NCBI GenBank assembly: GCA_029465975.1
Contig: CM055744.1
Location: 4,886,996 to 4,950,995, forward strand
Origin: Dallia pectoralis
Taxonomy: Eukaryota > Chordata > Actinopteri > Esociformes > Umbridae
Reading direction: 5' to 3'
DNA: 64,000 bases
The notes beneath the pieces were generated by a model, which made no database searches, was not told the DNA's origin, and saw only the letters and a list, made by a program, of their open reading frames with translations. Both the position numbers and the translations under genes were made by a program. Positions 55,001-64,000 of this stretch are shown here, one piece after another (positions within the stretch are counted from its first letter, which is position 1; every line of letters starts with the position of its first letter).

Positions 55001-58000
55001 GACTGATATGTTTAACACATTTGTATACTATGGTGGTTTAACACATTGTATACTATGGTGCATGCAGCAGTAGTGTGTATTCATGAGTAATGACTGATAG
55101 GTTTAACACATTGTATACTATGGTACATGTAGCAGCAGTGTGTATTCATGAGTAATGACTGATAGGTTTAACACATTGTATACTATGGTGCATGTAGCAG
55201 CAGTGTGTATTCATGAGTAATGACTGATATGTTTAACACATTTGTATACTATGGTGGTTTAACACATTGTATACTATGGTGCTTGCAGCAGCAGTGTGTA
55301 TTTATGAGTAATGACTGATAGGTTTAACACATTGTATACTATGGTGCATATAGCAGCAGTGTGTATTCATGAGTAATGACTGATAGGTTTAACACATTGT
55401 ATACTATGGTCCTTGCAGCAGCAGTGTGTATTCATGAGTAATGACTGATAGGTTTAACACATTGTATACTATGGTGCATGCAGCAGCAGTGTCACCTCAG
55501 TTTGGCAGTTGATATCAGTACACAGTCGACTGCGGGTGGCCGCAAGCACACATCATCACAATTTCTGCAGAAATTGTACGCTATCTAGTTATTATTATTA
55601 TTATTATATCACTTTGTCCACCCCTACTCCTCCCACAGTTTTTGCACTAGATGGACAAAAAGGTGTCAAAATGTGCGTCCCGAACTCTATTTAGTTGGCA
55701 TTGTTTTGTAGAAGGTTTCGTTATGTAGTTTACGAAATATTAACGATAATGTCGCTAATTAATTCCCATTGAAATACATTGACGGAATCTTCAAAACTAG
55801 AGTGTGAGAGCCCATTCAGCAGAAAATGTAGAGAACATTTGTAAACTGCTACTGCTGCCTGAGTTTCAACCCTTTACACACAAATGGCATATCAAAACGT
55901 TCATCTATTTGTGCTGTCACTCAAAATGTTCAAATATAAGCTGTAACATATATATTTATTTCGTTATGTCCTTTTGTTTCCAACTTGCGCCTCCCCATAG
56001 ACATCCATAGAAACTGTGATTTTCTCCACTCTAATTTGAAAGCGATTTTTGGTGTTTTTTGTTCGTTTGTAAATTGTGATAGCGCCTACATTTCTGGGGT
56101 TACAGATACATGTTATACATCAAAATGTCCGCCTGGTTCTTAGGATTCTCATGATGTAATTGTTTAAACTGTGTGAGTAAAACTCTGGTTAGTAGAGCTA
56201 AAAGTATACGACCATGTCTGAATCTTTTGAAATGATAGACAGTGAAGCAGCATTTTCTGGTTGTTGATTGGCTAAATAGTAGGAACATTCTGGAAGGGGC
56301 GGGGGGAAGGAGGCAGCGCGCTCTGATATCGATGAGAACAGCTGGTCCTCCTGACAAAGGCATAGTTGCCTGGTTACAGACAAAGACTCTGCCTGCAATG
56401 AACGAATGAATGAATTGGTAAGTTCTTTCTCTGGGTCTCTGTTTACATGTTAGCATGTTAGCTAGCGTTAGCGCGCTAGCTAACGTTAGCATGTTAGCTA
56501 GCGTTAGCGCGCTAGCTAGCGTTAGCTACTACTTTAAGTGTATGCATACATTCAGACAGCCTGCAGCAATGAATGGATAGGTAAGTTATTTCTCTGGGTC
56601 TCTGTTTACACGTTAGCATGTTAGCTAGCGTTAGCGCGCTAGCTAGCGTTAGCATGTTAGCTAGCGTTAGCGCGCTAGCTAGCGTTAGCTACTACTGTAG
56701 TAATGAGTAATGACTGATAGGTTTAACACATTGTATACTATGGTGCATGTAGCAGCAGTGTGTATTCATGGGTAATGACTGATAGGCTTAACACATTGCA
56801 TACTATGGTGCATGCAGCAGTAGTGTGTATTCATGAGTAATGACTGATAGGTTTAACACATTGCATACTATGGTGCATGTAGCAGCAGTGTGTATTGATG
56901 AGTAATGACTGATAGGTTTAACACATTGCATACTATCTTGCATGCAGCAGCAGTGTGTATTCATGAGTATTGACTGATAGGTTTAACACATTGCATACTA
57001 TGGTGCATGTTGCAGCAGTGTGTATTCATGAGTAATGACTGATAGGTTTAACACATTGCATACTATGGTGCATGCAGCAGCAGTGTGTATTCATGAGTAA
57101 TGACTGATAGGTTTAACACATTGTATACTATGGTGCATGTAGCAGCAGTGTCACCTCAGTTTGGCAGTTGACATCAGTAAACAGTCGACTACGGGTGGCC
57201 GCAAGCACACATCATCACAATTTCTGCAGAAATTGTACGCTATCTAGTTTCATCAGTCATACCAATTTATTATCACAGTACATTCGCATTCGTACCTAAC
57301 ACTTTACCTAACCTTAGTGGTAATATTTTGGATTAACCTTGCAATAGCATTAATGGGATTGGTCATAGAACAATTATATTTGGGTGAAATTCCCGTTAAC
57401 ACGTCTGCGCCAGCGCAACGTGAGCTTTGTTAGCAAGAATGGATTAATTGAATCCATGTATCTGCTATTGCAGAAGCTGCATTTTAAACAGGAAATGTGT
57501 TTTATACATATTTATCTTATTCAACCTTTATTTTAGCAGGTGAGGTTATGCTGAGACCAAATGTCTCTTTTGCAGAAGAGCTCATCATCAACTCAATTAT
57601 TAACAATAGAAAGTAAGCACACGCGAAAACATTCTTCATGGAAATACTCCTCTATTATTCTTTTGAATATTCATGTCTTGTTTCTAACTCATCATTAAAG
57701 TATTCATATTTCATTTAGGACCATTACTTGTTACCATGTGAGGAACCACATGAAAAGAATAAACAATATATATATATATATATACACACACAACCCCAAT
57801 TCCAACAGTATTGAAAATGCAAAAAAAAAACGACCATTCCAGGACCTTAATATGCTTCTTAATGAGCCACTCTTTTGTTGCCTTGGCCTTGTGTTTGGGT
57901 CTTTGTCATGCTGGAATTCCTATCCGCAACCCATTTTTAATGCCCTGGCTGAGGGAAGGAGGTTCTCACCTAAGATTTAACGGTACATGGCCCCATCCAT

Positions 58001-61000
58001 CGTCCCTTTGATGCAGTGAAATTGCCCTGTCCCCTTAGCAGAAAAACACCCCCAAAGCATAATGTTTCCACCTCCATGTGTTCTTGGGGTCATAGGCAAC
58101 ATTCTTCCTCCAAACACAGCGAGTTGAGTGGGTGCCATATAGCACATTTTCGGTCTCATCTCACCACAATTTCACCCAGTTCTCCTTTGAATCATTCAGA
58201 AGTTCATTGGCAAACTTCTGACGGGCCTGTAAATGTGCTTTCTTGAGCAGGGGGACTTGCGGGCGCTACAGGATTTCAGTTCTCCACAACATAGTGTGTA
58301 ACCAATTGTAACACACATTGTAGACTCTCAATTTAATATGATCCTAATATTGTACAAAACGGTATGCTATCAGAGGTGAGCGAAAACCTACTTGCTAAAA
58401 AAATACAAATGAGTGTTTATTATGTGTGGGCACTAACTTACGCTACCAAAATCAGTGCTATTAGTCTCTCTGATATTTTTCTTCGACCAGTTCAGTGCTC
58501 TTAGGTTTTGCTCTCAATTCATGTGATTAATCCTGGTGTTTGCTTGCTTGTTTTGCCTTGATACTTTTCCCTTTGTTTTCATGCCTTCATCCCTGCACTC
58601 TGTTTTGTGGTTTAGGCAACCTGCCTAACTGTGCCCCACACTCTGCTGACCTACACCTGTGGTTTCCCCCTGTATCGTGGCAGTACTGATGTGCGACACC
58701 TGTGGTTTCCCCCTGTACCATGGCAGTACTGATGTGCGACACCTGTGGTTTCCCCCTGTACCATGGCAGTACTGATGTGCGACACCTGTGGTTTCCCCCT
58801 GTACCTTGGCAGTACTGATGTTTCGACACCTGTGGTTTCCCCCTGTACCGTGGCAGTACTGATGTGCGACACCTGTGGTTTCCCCCTGTACCATGGCAGT
58901 ACTGATGTTCGACACCTGTGGTTTCCCCTGTACCATGGCAGTACTCCCCTGATGTTTCGACACCTGTGGTTTCCACCTGTACCTTGGCAGTACTGATGTG
59001 CGACACCTGTGGTTTCCCCCTGTCCCATGGCAGTACTGATGTGCAACACCTGTGGTTTCCACCTGTACCTTGGCAGTACTGATGTGCGACACCTGTGGTT
59101 TCCCCCTGTACCATGGCAGTACTGATGTGTGACACCTGTGGTTTCCACCTGTACCTTGGCAGTACTGATGTGTGACACCTGTGGTTTCCCCCTGTACCAT
59201 GGCAGTACTGATGTGCGACACCTGTGGTTTCCCCCTGTCCCATGGCAGTACTGATGTGCAACACCTGTGGTTTCCACCTGTACCTTGGCAGTACTGATGT
59301 GCGACACCTGTGGTTTCCCCCTGTACCATGGCAGTACTGATGTGTGACACCTGTGGTTTCCCCTGTACCATGGCAGTACTGATGTGCGACACCTGTGGTT
59401 TCCCCCTGTACCATGGCAGTACTGATGTGTGACACCTGTGGTTTCCCCTGTACCGTGGCAGTACTGATGTGCGACACCTGTGGTTTCCCCTGTACCATGG
59501 CAGTACTGATGTGCGACACCTGTGGTTTCCCCCTGTACCATGGCAGTACTGATGTGTGACACCTGTGGTTTCCCCCTGTACCATGGCAGTACTCCCCTGA
59601 TGTTTCGACACCTGTGGTTTCCACCTGTACCATGGCAGTACTGATGTGCGACACCTGTGGTTTCCCCCTGGCAGTACTCCCTGATGTTTCGACACCTGTG
59701 GTTTTCCCTGTACCATGTCAGTACTGATGTGCGACACCTGTGGTTTCCCCTGTACCATGGCAGTACTCCCCTGATGTTTCGACACCTGTGGTTTCCCCTG
59801 TACCATGGCAGTACTCCCTGATGTTTCGACACCTGTGGTTTCCACCTGTACCTTGGCAGTACTGATGTGCGACACCTGTGGTTTCCCCCTGTCCCATGGC
59901 AGTACTGATGTGCAACACCTGTGGTTTCCACCTGTACCTTGGCAGTACTGATGTGCGACACCTGTGGTTTCCCCCTGTACCATGGCAGTACTGATGTGTG
60001 ACACCTGTGGTTTCCACCTGTACCTTGGCAGTACTGATGTGTGACACCTGTGGTTTCCCCCTGTACCATGGCAGTACTGATGTGCGACACCTGTGGTTTC
60101 CCCTGTCCCATGGCAGTACTGATGTGCAACACCTGTGGTTTCCACCTGTACCTTGGCAGTACTGATGTGCGACACCTGTGGTTTCCCCCTGTACCATGGC
60201 AGTACTGATGTGTGACACCTGTGGTTTCCCCCTGTACCATGGCAGTACTGATGTGCGACACCTGTGGTTTCCCCCTGTACCATGGCAGTACTGATGTGTG
60301 ACACCTGTGGTTTCCCCCTGTACCATGGCAGTACTCCCTGATGTTTCGACACCTGTGGTTTCCACCTGTACCATGGCAGTACTGATGTGCGACTCCTGTG
60401 GTTTCCCCTGTACCATGGCAGTACTCCCCTGATGTTTCGACACCTGTGGTTTTCCCCTGTACCATGTCAGTACTGATGTGCGACACCTGTGGTTTCCCCC
60501 TGTACCATGGCAGTACTCCCCTGATGTTTCGACACCTGTGGTTTCCACCTGTACCTTGGCAGTACTGATGTGCGACACCTGTGGTTTCCCCCTGTCCCAT
60601 GGCAGTACTGATGTGCAACACCTGTGGTTTCCACCTGTACCTTGGCAGTACTGATGTGCGACACCTGTGGTTTCCCCCTGTACCATGGCAGTACTGATGT
60701 GTGACACCTGTGGTTTCCCCCTGTACCATGGCAGTACTGATGTGCGACACCTGTGGTTTCCCCCTGTACCATGGCAGTACTGATGTGTGACACCTGTGGT
60801 TTCCCCCTGTACCGTGGCAGTACTGATGTGCGACACCTGTGGTTTCCCCCTGTACCATGGCAGTACTGATGTGCGACACCTGTGGTTTCCCCCTGTACCA
60901 TGGCAGTACTGATGTGTGACACCTGTGGTTTCCCCCTGTACCATGGCAGTACTCCCCTGATGTTTCGACACCTGTGGTTTCCACCTGTACCATGGCAGTA

Positions 61001-62933
61001 CTGATGTGCGACACCTGTGGTTTCCCCCTGTACCATGGCAGTACTCCCCTGATGTTTCGACACCTGTGGTTTTCCCCTGTACCATGTCAGTACTGATGTG
61101 CGACACCTGTGGTTTCCCCCTGTACCATGGCAGTACTCCCTGATGTTTCGACACCTGTGGTTTCCCCTGTATGGCAGTACTCCCCTGATGTTTCGACACC
61201 TGTGGTTTCCACCTGTACCTTGGCAGTACTGATGTGCGACACCTGTGGTTTCCCCCTGTCCCATGGCAGTACTGATGTGCAACACCTGTGGTTTCCACCT
61301 GTACCTTGGCAGTACTGATGTGCGACACCTGTGGTTTCCCCCTGTACCATGGCAGTACTGATGTGTGACACCTGTGGTTTCCACCTGTACCTTGGCAGTA
61401 CTGATGTGTGACACCTGTGGTTTCCCCCTGTACCATGGCAGTACTGATGTGCGACACCTGTGGTTTCCCCCTGTACCATGGCAGTACTGATGTGCAACAC
61501 CTGTGGTTTCACCTGTACCTTGGCAGTACTGATGTGCGACACCTGTGGTTTCCCCCTGTCCATGGCAGTACTGATGTGCAACACCTGTGGTTTCCACCTG
61601 TACCATGGCAGTACTGATGTGCAACACCTGTGGTTTCTACCTGGCAGTACCTGTGTGACACCTGTACTGATGTACTGATGTGCGACACCTGTGGTTTCCC
61701 CCTGTACCATGGCAGTACTGATGTGTGACACCTGTGGTTTCCCCCTGTACCATGGCAGTACTGATGTGTGACACCTGTGGTTTCCCCCTGTACCATGGCA
61801 GTACTCCCCTGATGTTTCGACACCTGTGGTTTTCCCCTGTACCATGGCAGTACTGATGTGTGACACCTGTGGTTTCCCCCTGTACCATGGCAGTACTGAT
61901 GTGTGACACCTGTGGTTTCCCCCTGTACCATGGCAGTACTCCCCTGATGTTTCGACACCTGTGGTTTTCCCCTGTACCATGTCAGTACTGATGTGCGACA
62001 CCTGTGGTTTCCCCCTGTACCATGGCAGTACTCCCCTGATGTTTCGACACCTGTGGTTTTCCCCTGTACCATGGCAGTACTGATGTGCGACACCTGTGGT
62101 TTCCCCCTGTATCGTGGCAGTACTCCCCTGATGTGCGACAGCTGAGAGAACGTTGTGGAAAGACCAAACGTGAGATAACCATGAGGTTGGTGTGGAAAAA
62201 GCACTATCACACCAATGTATTTAACTGACAGTGAGAGACACAATATGACACCGAAACAGCTTGACACTCGAAACTACAGCACCCAGGGGGCCTTTACGGA
62301 AGCCTCAATAAGTACCCCTGCTGTAGTAACTAAAATGTATTTGCTCTCCATACTGATGCTTTTGTGATAGATGCATATCTATCTCTAGCAGATTAAGGAC
62401 ATGTTTTGGGAACACATGAAAAAGTGAAACTCATTTACATTTCCAAAAACATCATGTCATCTTCCAGTTGATAACCTAGTTTCTTCAAGTGCCATCGTTT
62501 AGATGAGTTCGCATTCATCACAAGTGCCTGGTGCTCAGTGATGCTCAGGTTGGGGTTTGTGGGGGAATACAGCCTCATGGAGCTAAACCCCACTACCTGC
62601 CTGTAACTACAGCTTAGTCTGCTTACATGATCTCCCTATGATCTCCTCACATCCTCACACCTGATTTGAGGATGTGACAGACTAACAGAGGCACAGATGG
62701 TGATATTCATGGATTGATGCCGCCTCTGCTTCATCTCGTTCTGTGTCCTCGTGGATTACGTTATAGTGTTTCCTGTCTCTCAGTTCTTGTGGACTAACTG
62801 TTCTGGACTCCCTGTTGTTTGACCCAGGTTCATCAGCTAATGAAGGCCGCCAGAAGTGGGACCAAGGATGGACTGGACAAAACCAAAATAGCTTTCATGA
62901 GGAAAGTTTCTTTCCTGCACAAGGACCACTCAG
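42690..62933 (+). CDS. arhgef10l: arhgef10l, Rho guanine nucleotide exchange factor 10-like (5' part; 3' end outside window)
   Basis: A gene for a cytoplasmic RhoGEF activating Rho GTPases. Exons in phase-consistent order: 42690-42788 (ATG 42695, tentative), 42959-43001 (tentative), 47366-47568, 50752-50844, 51099-51226 and 62828-62933. The diagnostic evidence is in the last three. PEVIFDDV and GDIIYEDV are the tyrosine-acidic (I-Y/F-D/E-D-V) motifs of the ARHGEF10 family. RSSSEFESYDEQSD matches the conserved SSSEFESY block. LMKAARSGTKDGLDKTK with MRKVSFLHKD matches ARHGEF10L better than ARHGEF10, which as remembered has GRSFIR here. The DH, PH and beta-propeller parts lie beyond the window. 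One exon expected between 51226 and 62828 was not found. Confidence 0.85.
43002..45316. other. arhgef10l intron, nothing recognised
   Basis: AT-rich intronic sequence without a supported exon. A splice-like block at 43540-43580 has an in-frame stop in the required phase and was not used. Confidence 0.4.
45317..46133. repeat. 18-bp minisatellite with a 216-bp higher-order period
   Basis: About 45 units of 18 bp (TTATTCATTAGCGTGGCA; GCATGGCA or GCATGCCA at the edges). The variant run with TTAATT, TTGATT, TTGATT and TTTATT occurs at about 45526 and again at about 45742, a 12-unit superperiod. Edge units are the most divergent, the usual sign of internal homogenisation. Because 18 is divisible by three, open frames of about 300 codons on both strands are artefacts. 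Confidence 0.97.
46650..47040 (+). pseudogene. Tc1-like transposase relic
   Basis: The plus strand reads GTCAAGCACGGTGGCGGTAG (the GGG-S block that precedes WGCF in Tc1), then AATTCTAAAGGACAATGTCA, TTTTGGAGTGGCCTAG and GATGTTGTGGCATGACCTTA. This is the order of a Tc1 transposase C-terminal half, with many frame breaks. 46134-46650 and 47041-47365 hold nothing else recognisable. Confidence 0.65.
47366..47568 (+). CDS. arhgef10l N-terminal acidic exon
   Basis: Acceptor TGATATCTTCCAG at 47365 and donor ACAG/GTGATG at 47569. The frame runs HPVKLVEPSAAVPLMEEQPW onward, Ser/Glu/Asp-rich and probably disordered. Its final G joins AA of the 50752 exon to make a codon, and the frame then runs on into the recognised ARHGEF10L motifs. 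If the donor is ignored, the frame ends at a TAG at 47639. Confidence 0.6.
48850..49740 (+). pseudogene. L2/CR1-type LINE reverse-transcriptase relic
   Basis: Plus-strand degraded frames retain a YADDT-like site near 48900, LDYCNSWYSGI near 49275-49310, a QNSAARLLTGTR-like block near 49340-49370, SLHWLPV near 49405-49425, FKVLLLVFKVLHGLAPLYI near 49440-49500, and a final VAQLLNKLP block near 49600. This is the C-terminal end of an L2-like non-LTR reverse transcriptase with several stops. 47640-48840 may contain earlier, unreadable LINE sequence. Confidence 0.7.
50752..51226 (+). CDS. arhgef10l: arhgef10l exons with IYEDV and SSSEFESY motifs
   Basis: Two exons, 50752-50844 (acceptor TCTCCCCCAG, donor GATG/GTAAAT) and 51099-51226 (acceptor TGTGTGTCAG, donor AAG/GTAGGA). 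They encode RPEVIFDDVSRERPLSPDDD and then GDIIYEDVHGDG, RSSSEFESYDEQSDTERK. These match in order the paired acidic tyrosine motifs and the SSSEFESY block of ARHGEF10/ARHGEF10L. The second exon's acceptor is built from a TG repeat. Confidence 0.9.
52650..53225 (-). pseudogene. Tc1-like element, truncated (minus-strand transposase)
   Basis: Starts with TACCAGTCAAAAGTTGACAC, close to the terminal repeat of a common fish Tc1 family. It continues with the complement of a transposase C-terminus (GACAGCTTTGCACAGTTTTG, CTCTCAACCACCTTCATG, CAAATAGCCCTTACACAGCC, TCACAGACAGTATCACCAGC). It stops near 53225 without the second terminal repeat. The rest of 51227-52650 shows no exon. Confidence 0.75.
53261..53560. 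repeat. 58-bp tandem repeat x5
   Basis: Five units starting at 53261, 53319, 53377 and so on with a 58-bp period. Each holds the inverted repeat CTTGAC-TATG-GTCAAG and an (ATT)n tail that lengthens in the last units. It abuts the first Helitron-like element. Confidence 0.93.
54430..54810. repeat. GCTAGC-palindrome repeats within a ~165-bp duplication (Helitron A)
   Basis: Runs of GTTAGCATGTTAGCTAGCG and TTAGCGCGCTAGCTA are nested inside about 2.5 copies of a longer unit that begins TTCTTTCTCTGGGTCTCTGT and ends CAGACAGCCTGCAGCAATGA. Related copies sit in element B at 56440-56695. The sequence is densely self-complementary and could fold into hairpins. Confidence 0.9.
54817..55492. repeat. 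~65-bp tandem array inside Helitron copy A
   Basis: About ten units containing CATGAGTAATGACTGATAGG, TTTAACACATTGTATACTAT and GGTGCATGTAGCAGCAGTGT. A two-to-three-unit superperiod with the variant TATGTTTAACACATTTGTAT recurs at about 55010 and 55230. The homologous array in copy B is 56700-57148. Confidence 0.92.
55609..57247 (+). mobile_element. Helitron-like non-autonomous element, copy B (tandem to copy A)
   Basis: It has the same termini as copy A: TC start at 55609, palindrome AATTTCTGCAGAAATT at 57219-57234, CTAG end at 57244-57247. The first ~0.8 kb is nearly identical to 53575-54400. The internal arrays differ in copy number, which accounts for the shorter length. It follows copy A in the same orientation after a 20-bp (ATT)n spacer. 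Confidence 0.65.
57790..58280 (-). pseudogene. Tc1-like transposase relic (minus strand)
   Basis: Reading the minus strand gives GGGNIMLWGCFSAKGTGQFH near 58015-58075, a typical Tc1 catalytic-domain block. It is flanked by CGGRMLP-type and HDPKH-neighbour residues with stops. It starts beside an (AT)n/(AC)n run at 57762-57792. 57248-57760 holds nothing recognisable. Confidence 0.75.
58650..62135. repeat. 43-bp satellite-like array (3.5 kb)
   Basis: About 80 units based on CTGATGTGCGACACCTGTGG followed by TTTCCCCCTGTACCATGGCA and GTA (43 bp). Variants: TACCTTGG for TACCATGG, CCACCTG for CCCCCTG, TGTCCCATGG, a 42-bp form lacking one C, and a longer unit with CTCCCCTGATGTTTCGACAC. Variants recur in the same order over several hundred bp, showing higher-order structure. 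Open frames up to 787 codons on the minus strand come only from the repeat. Confidence 0.97.
62141..62820. other. arhgef10l intron sequence, nothing recognised
   Basis: Unique-looking AT-balanced sequence between the 43-bp array and the last exon. It contains GATTAAGGACATGTTTTGGG, a short stretch I associate with a dispersed fish repeat. No exon signals fit the arhgef10l frame. Confidence 0.35.
62828..62933 (+). CDS. arhgef10l: arhgef10l exon with coiled basic segment before the DH domain
   Basis: Acceptor TTTGACCCAG at 62827, donor TCAG/GTATTC at 62934. It encodes VHQLMKAARSGTKDGLDKTK and then IAFMRKVSFLHKDHS, in phase 0 to 1. This is a close match to the human ARHGEF10L segment LMKAAKSGTKDGLEKTR followed by MRKVSFLH. 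It begins 0.7 kb after the 43-bp satellite block. Confidence 0.92.
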
Positions 62934-64000
62934 GTATTCTGGAAGAATACTCACTCACTGTTTAAGAAATTACTGTCTGAGGGAATTTATTTTTAATTGA
63001 GTTTCTGCGGATGTACATACATTTAAGTCACTTCTTTGAATTCATTTGTGATGGCAAATGTGTGAGATTCTAGCCAAACCATGAATTATATTGGAAGCTT
63101 CCCATTGCTTTTAAAATTGCCAAAAAATAAAATACATTGAAAAGTTGAGTGAGCTTGCCCTGATAAAAGACAATGTTATGGCTCACTAAAGGCTTTGCTG
63201 TGTAGGAGATGAATGGGCAGAAAACCTCACATTACATGTATGGTGGGTGCAACCCAGAAATCAAAAGCATCAGATTATCATCCTGTAATGGAGTGTCAAG
63301 CAGCTTGAGAAAACGCAGATAACAGAGCAATGACTTAAGCAAATCTTCAAACACTCAAAAAAGGTTGAGGCCAGTGGTTGTATTTTTCCTCTGATTAGCT
63401 GTGGCGTTATACATTTCTGATATTGAGATATTGTTCCAAAATCATCGATTCTGTGTGCCTTTGTACTTTTCTTCAAAGGCCTGTTTAAACAGGTTTTTAA
63501 AGATCTATTCGACCCATGACTTCTGGGATACGGTGAATGTTTCCTCTAAGCTGCCTGTATGCTTGGCCCTACACCTCGTCCAAGGCTGTTGGTTCAGGAT
63601 ATGAGAAAAATAATTAGTTTGCCCTATTAGTTTGCACTATATGGAATTGAGTTTTTCTCATAGTATGTGATCGAATCAACATGGTCACAAGCCCTCTTTA
63701 AATGGGAAATAAATCCCTGAAAGCAGTTATAGACAGGGTTTAACAGAAATCCTTGCTTTGGTTTAGTTTGCCATGCACTGTTTTTAACTGGTGGCATTTT
63801 AGCGGTGGCAAAAATCATATTCATAAATAGGTACCTATATTATATAATTCCTATGATTTATATTCTGACATAATGGAAATATATAAGATAGCATGTCTGG
63901 AACTGGTCTGTTTTTGTGAGACCAACTGGATGTACTTCCAAATTCCCGAGAAATGTATTGGCAGTGGCTTACAGTAAAAATAAATAAACGTAAAAAGCTC
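62934..64000. other. arhgef10l intron to window end
   Basis: AT-rich, no further exon or repeat family seen. The next expected exons (start of the DH domain) must lie beyond 64000. Confidence 0.45.

Larger units (their letters stand above)
53564..55588 (+). mobile_element. Helitron-like non-autonomous element, copy A
   Basis: Begins with TC after (ATT)nATA and ends with CTAG followed by T. Nine bases before the CTAG is the perfect 16-bp palindrome AATTTCTGCAGAAATT (55560-55575). A 5' TC end, a subterminal hairpin, a 3' CTRR end and no terminal repeats are the Helitron hallmarks. No Rep/helicase coding is present. Inside are GCTAGC-rich repeats (54430-54810) and a ~65-bp tandem array (54817-55492). 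Confidence 0.65.

Noticed and set aside
58587..62267. Very long minus-strand open frames (up to 787 codons) with a Thr/Gly/His-rich repeat
   Set aside because: They are translations of the 43-bp array. Several frames are open at once because stops are absent from the unit, and there is no start context, splicing or family similarity.

Overview
The window is nuclear DNA of a bony (teleost-type) fish. It shows small vertebrate exons with GT-AG introns, many Tc1-like transposon relics of the kinds common in fish, Ty3/Gypsy LTR elements, a Helitron-like pair and unusually many minisatellites. Nothing bacterial or plasmid-like is present. I did not try to name the species.

Layout. (1) 185-18073, plus strand: the last 27 coding exons of chd5, a SNF2-type ATPase of the CHD3/4/5 (NuRD) group. 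The exons sum to 4108 nt and stay open in one frame through the ATPase motor, the conserved CHD C-terminal blocks and the stop codon. The N-terminal PHD fingers and most of the chromodomains lie left of the window. (2) 18074 to about 22200: a probable long chd5 3' UTR. (3) 24536-28974: a minus-strand Ty3/Gypsy element with two pol/gag breaks and a clipped 5' LTR. (4) 31336-35866: a Tc1-like element with an internal minisatellite, then two more minisatellites. (5) 36730-42081: a very young plus-strand Ty3/Gypsy element with 299-bp LTRs. (6) 42690-62933: the 5' part of arhgef10l, a RhoGEF gene on the same strand as chd5, spread over long introns full of repeats. The window ends before its catalytic DH domain.

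The most unusual feature is in chd5. Three separate minisatellites (30, 42 and 44 bp units) each have a unit containing a real exon-intron junction of the gene: two acceptors and one donor. The gene therefore carries roughly 50 decoy acceptors before exon 2, three extra donors after exon 3 and about 10 decoy acceptors before exon 16. In each case tested, using a decoy adds an in-frame stop, so splicing has to choose the one outermost site.

Other points: two members of one Tc1 family each carry a different internal minisatellite. Two Helitron-like elements lie head to tail. The chd5 C-terminus ends in a SUMO-interaction-like acidic motif. Three acceptors are preceded by TG repeats. One expected arhgef10l exon was not found.

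All homology statements come from reading translated exons against remembered family sequences; no database search was run.
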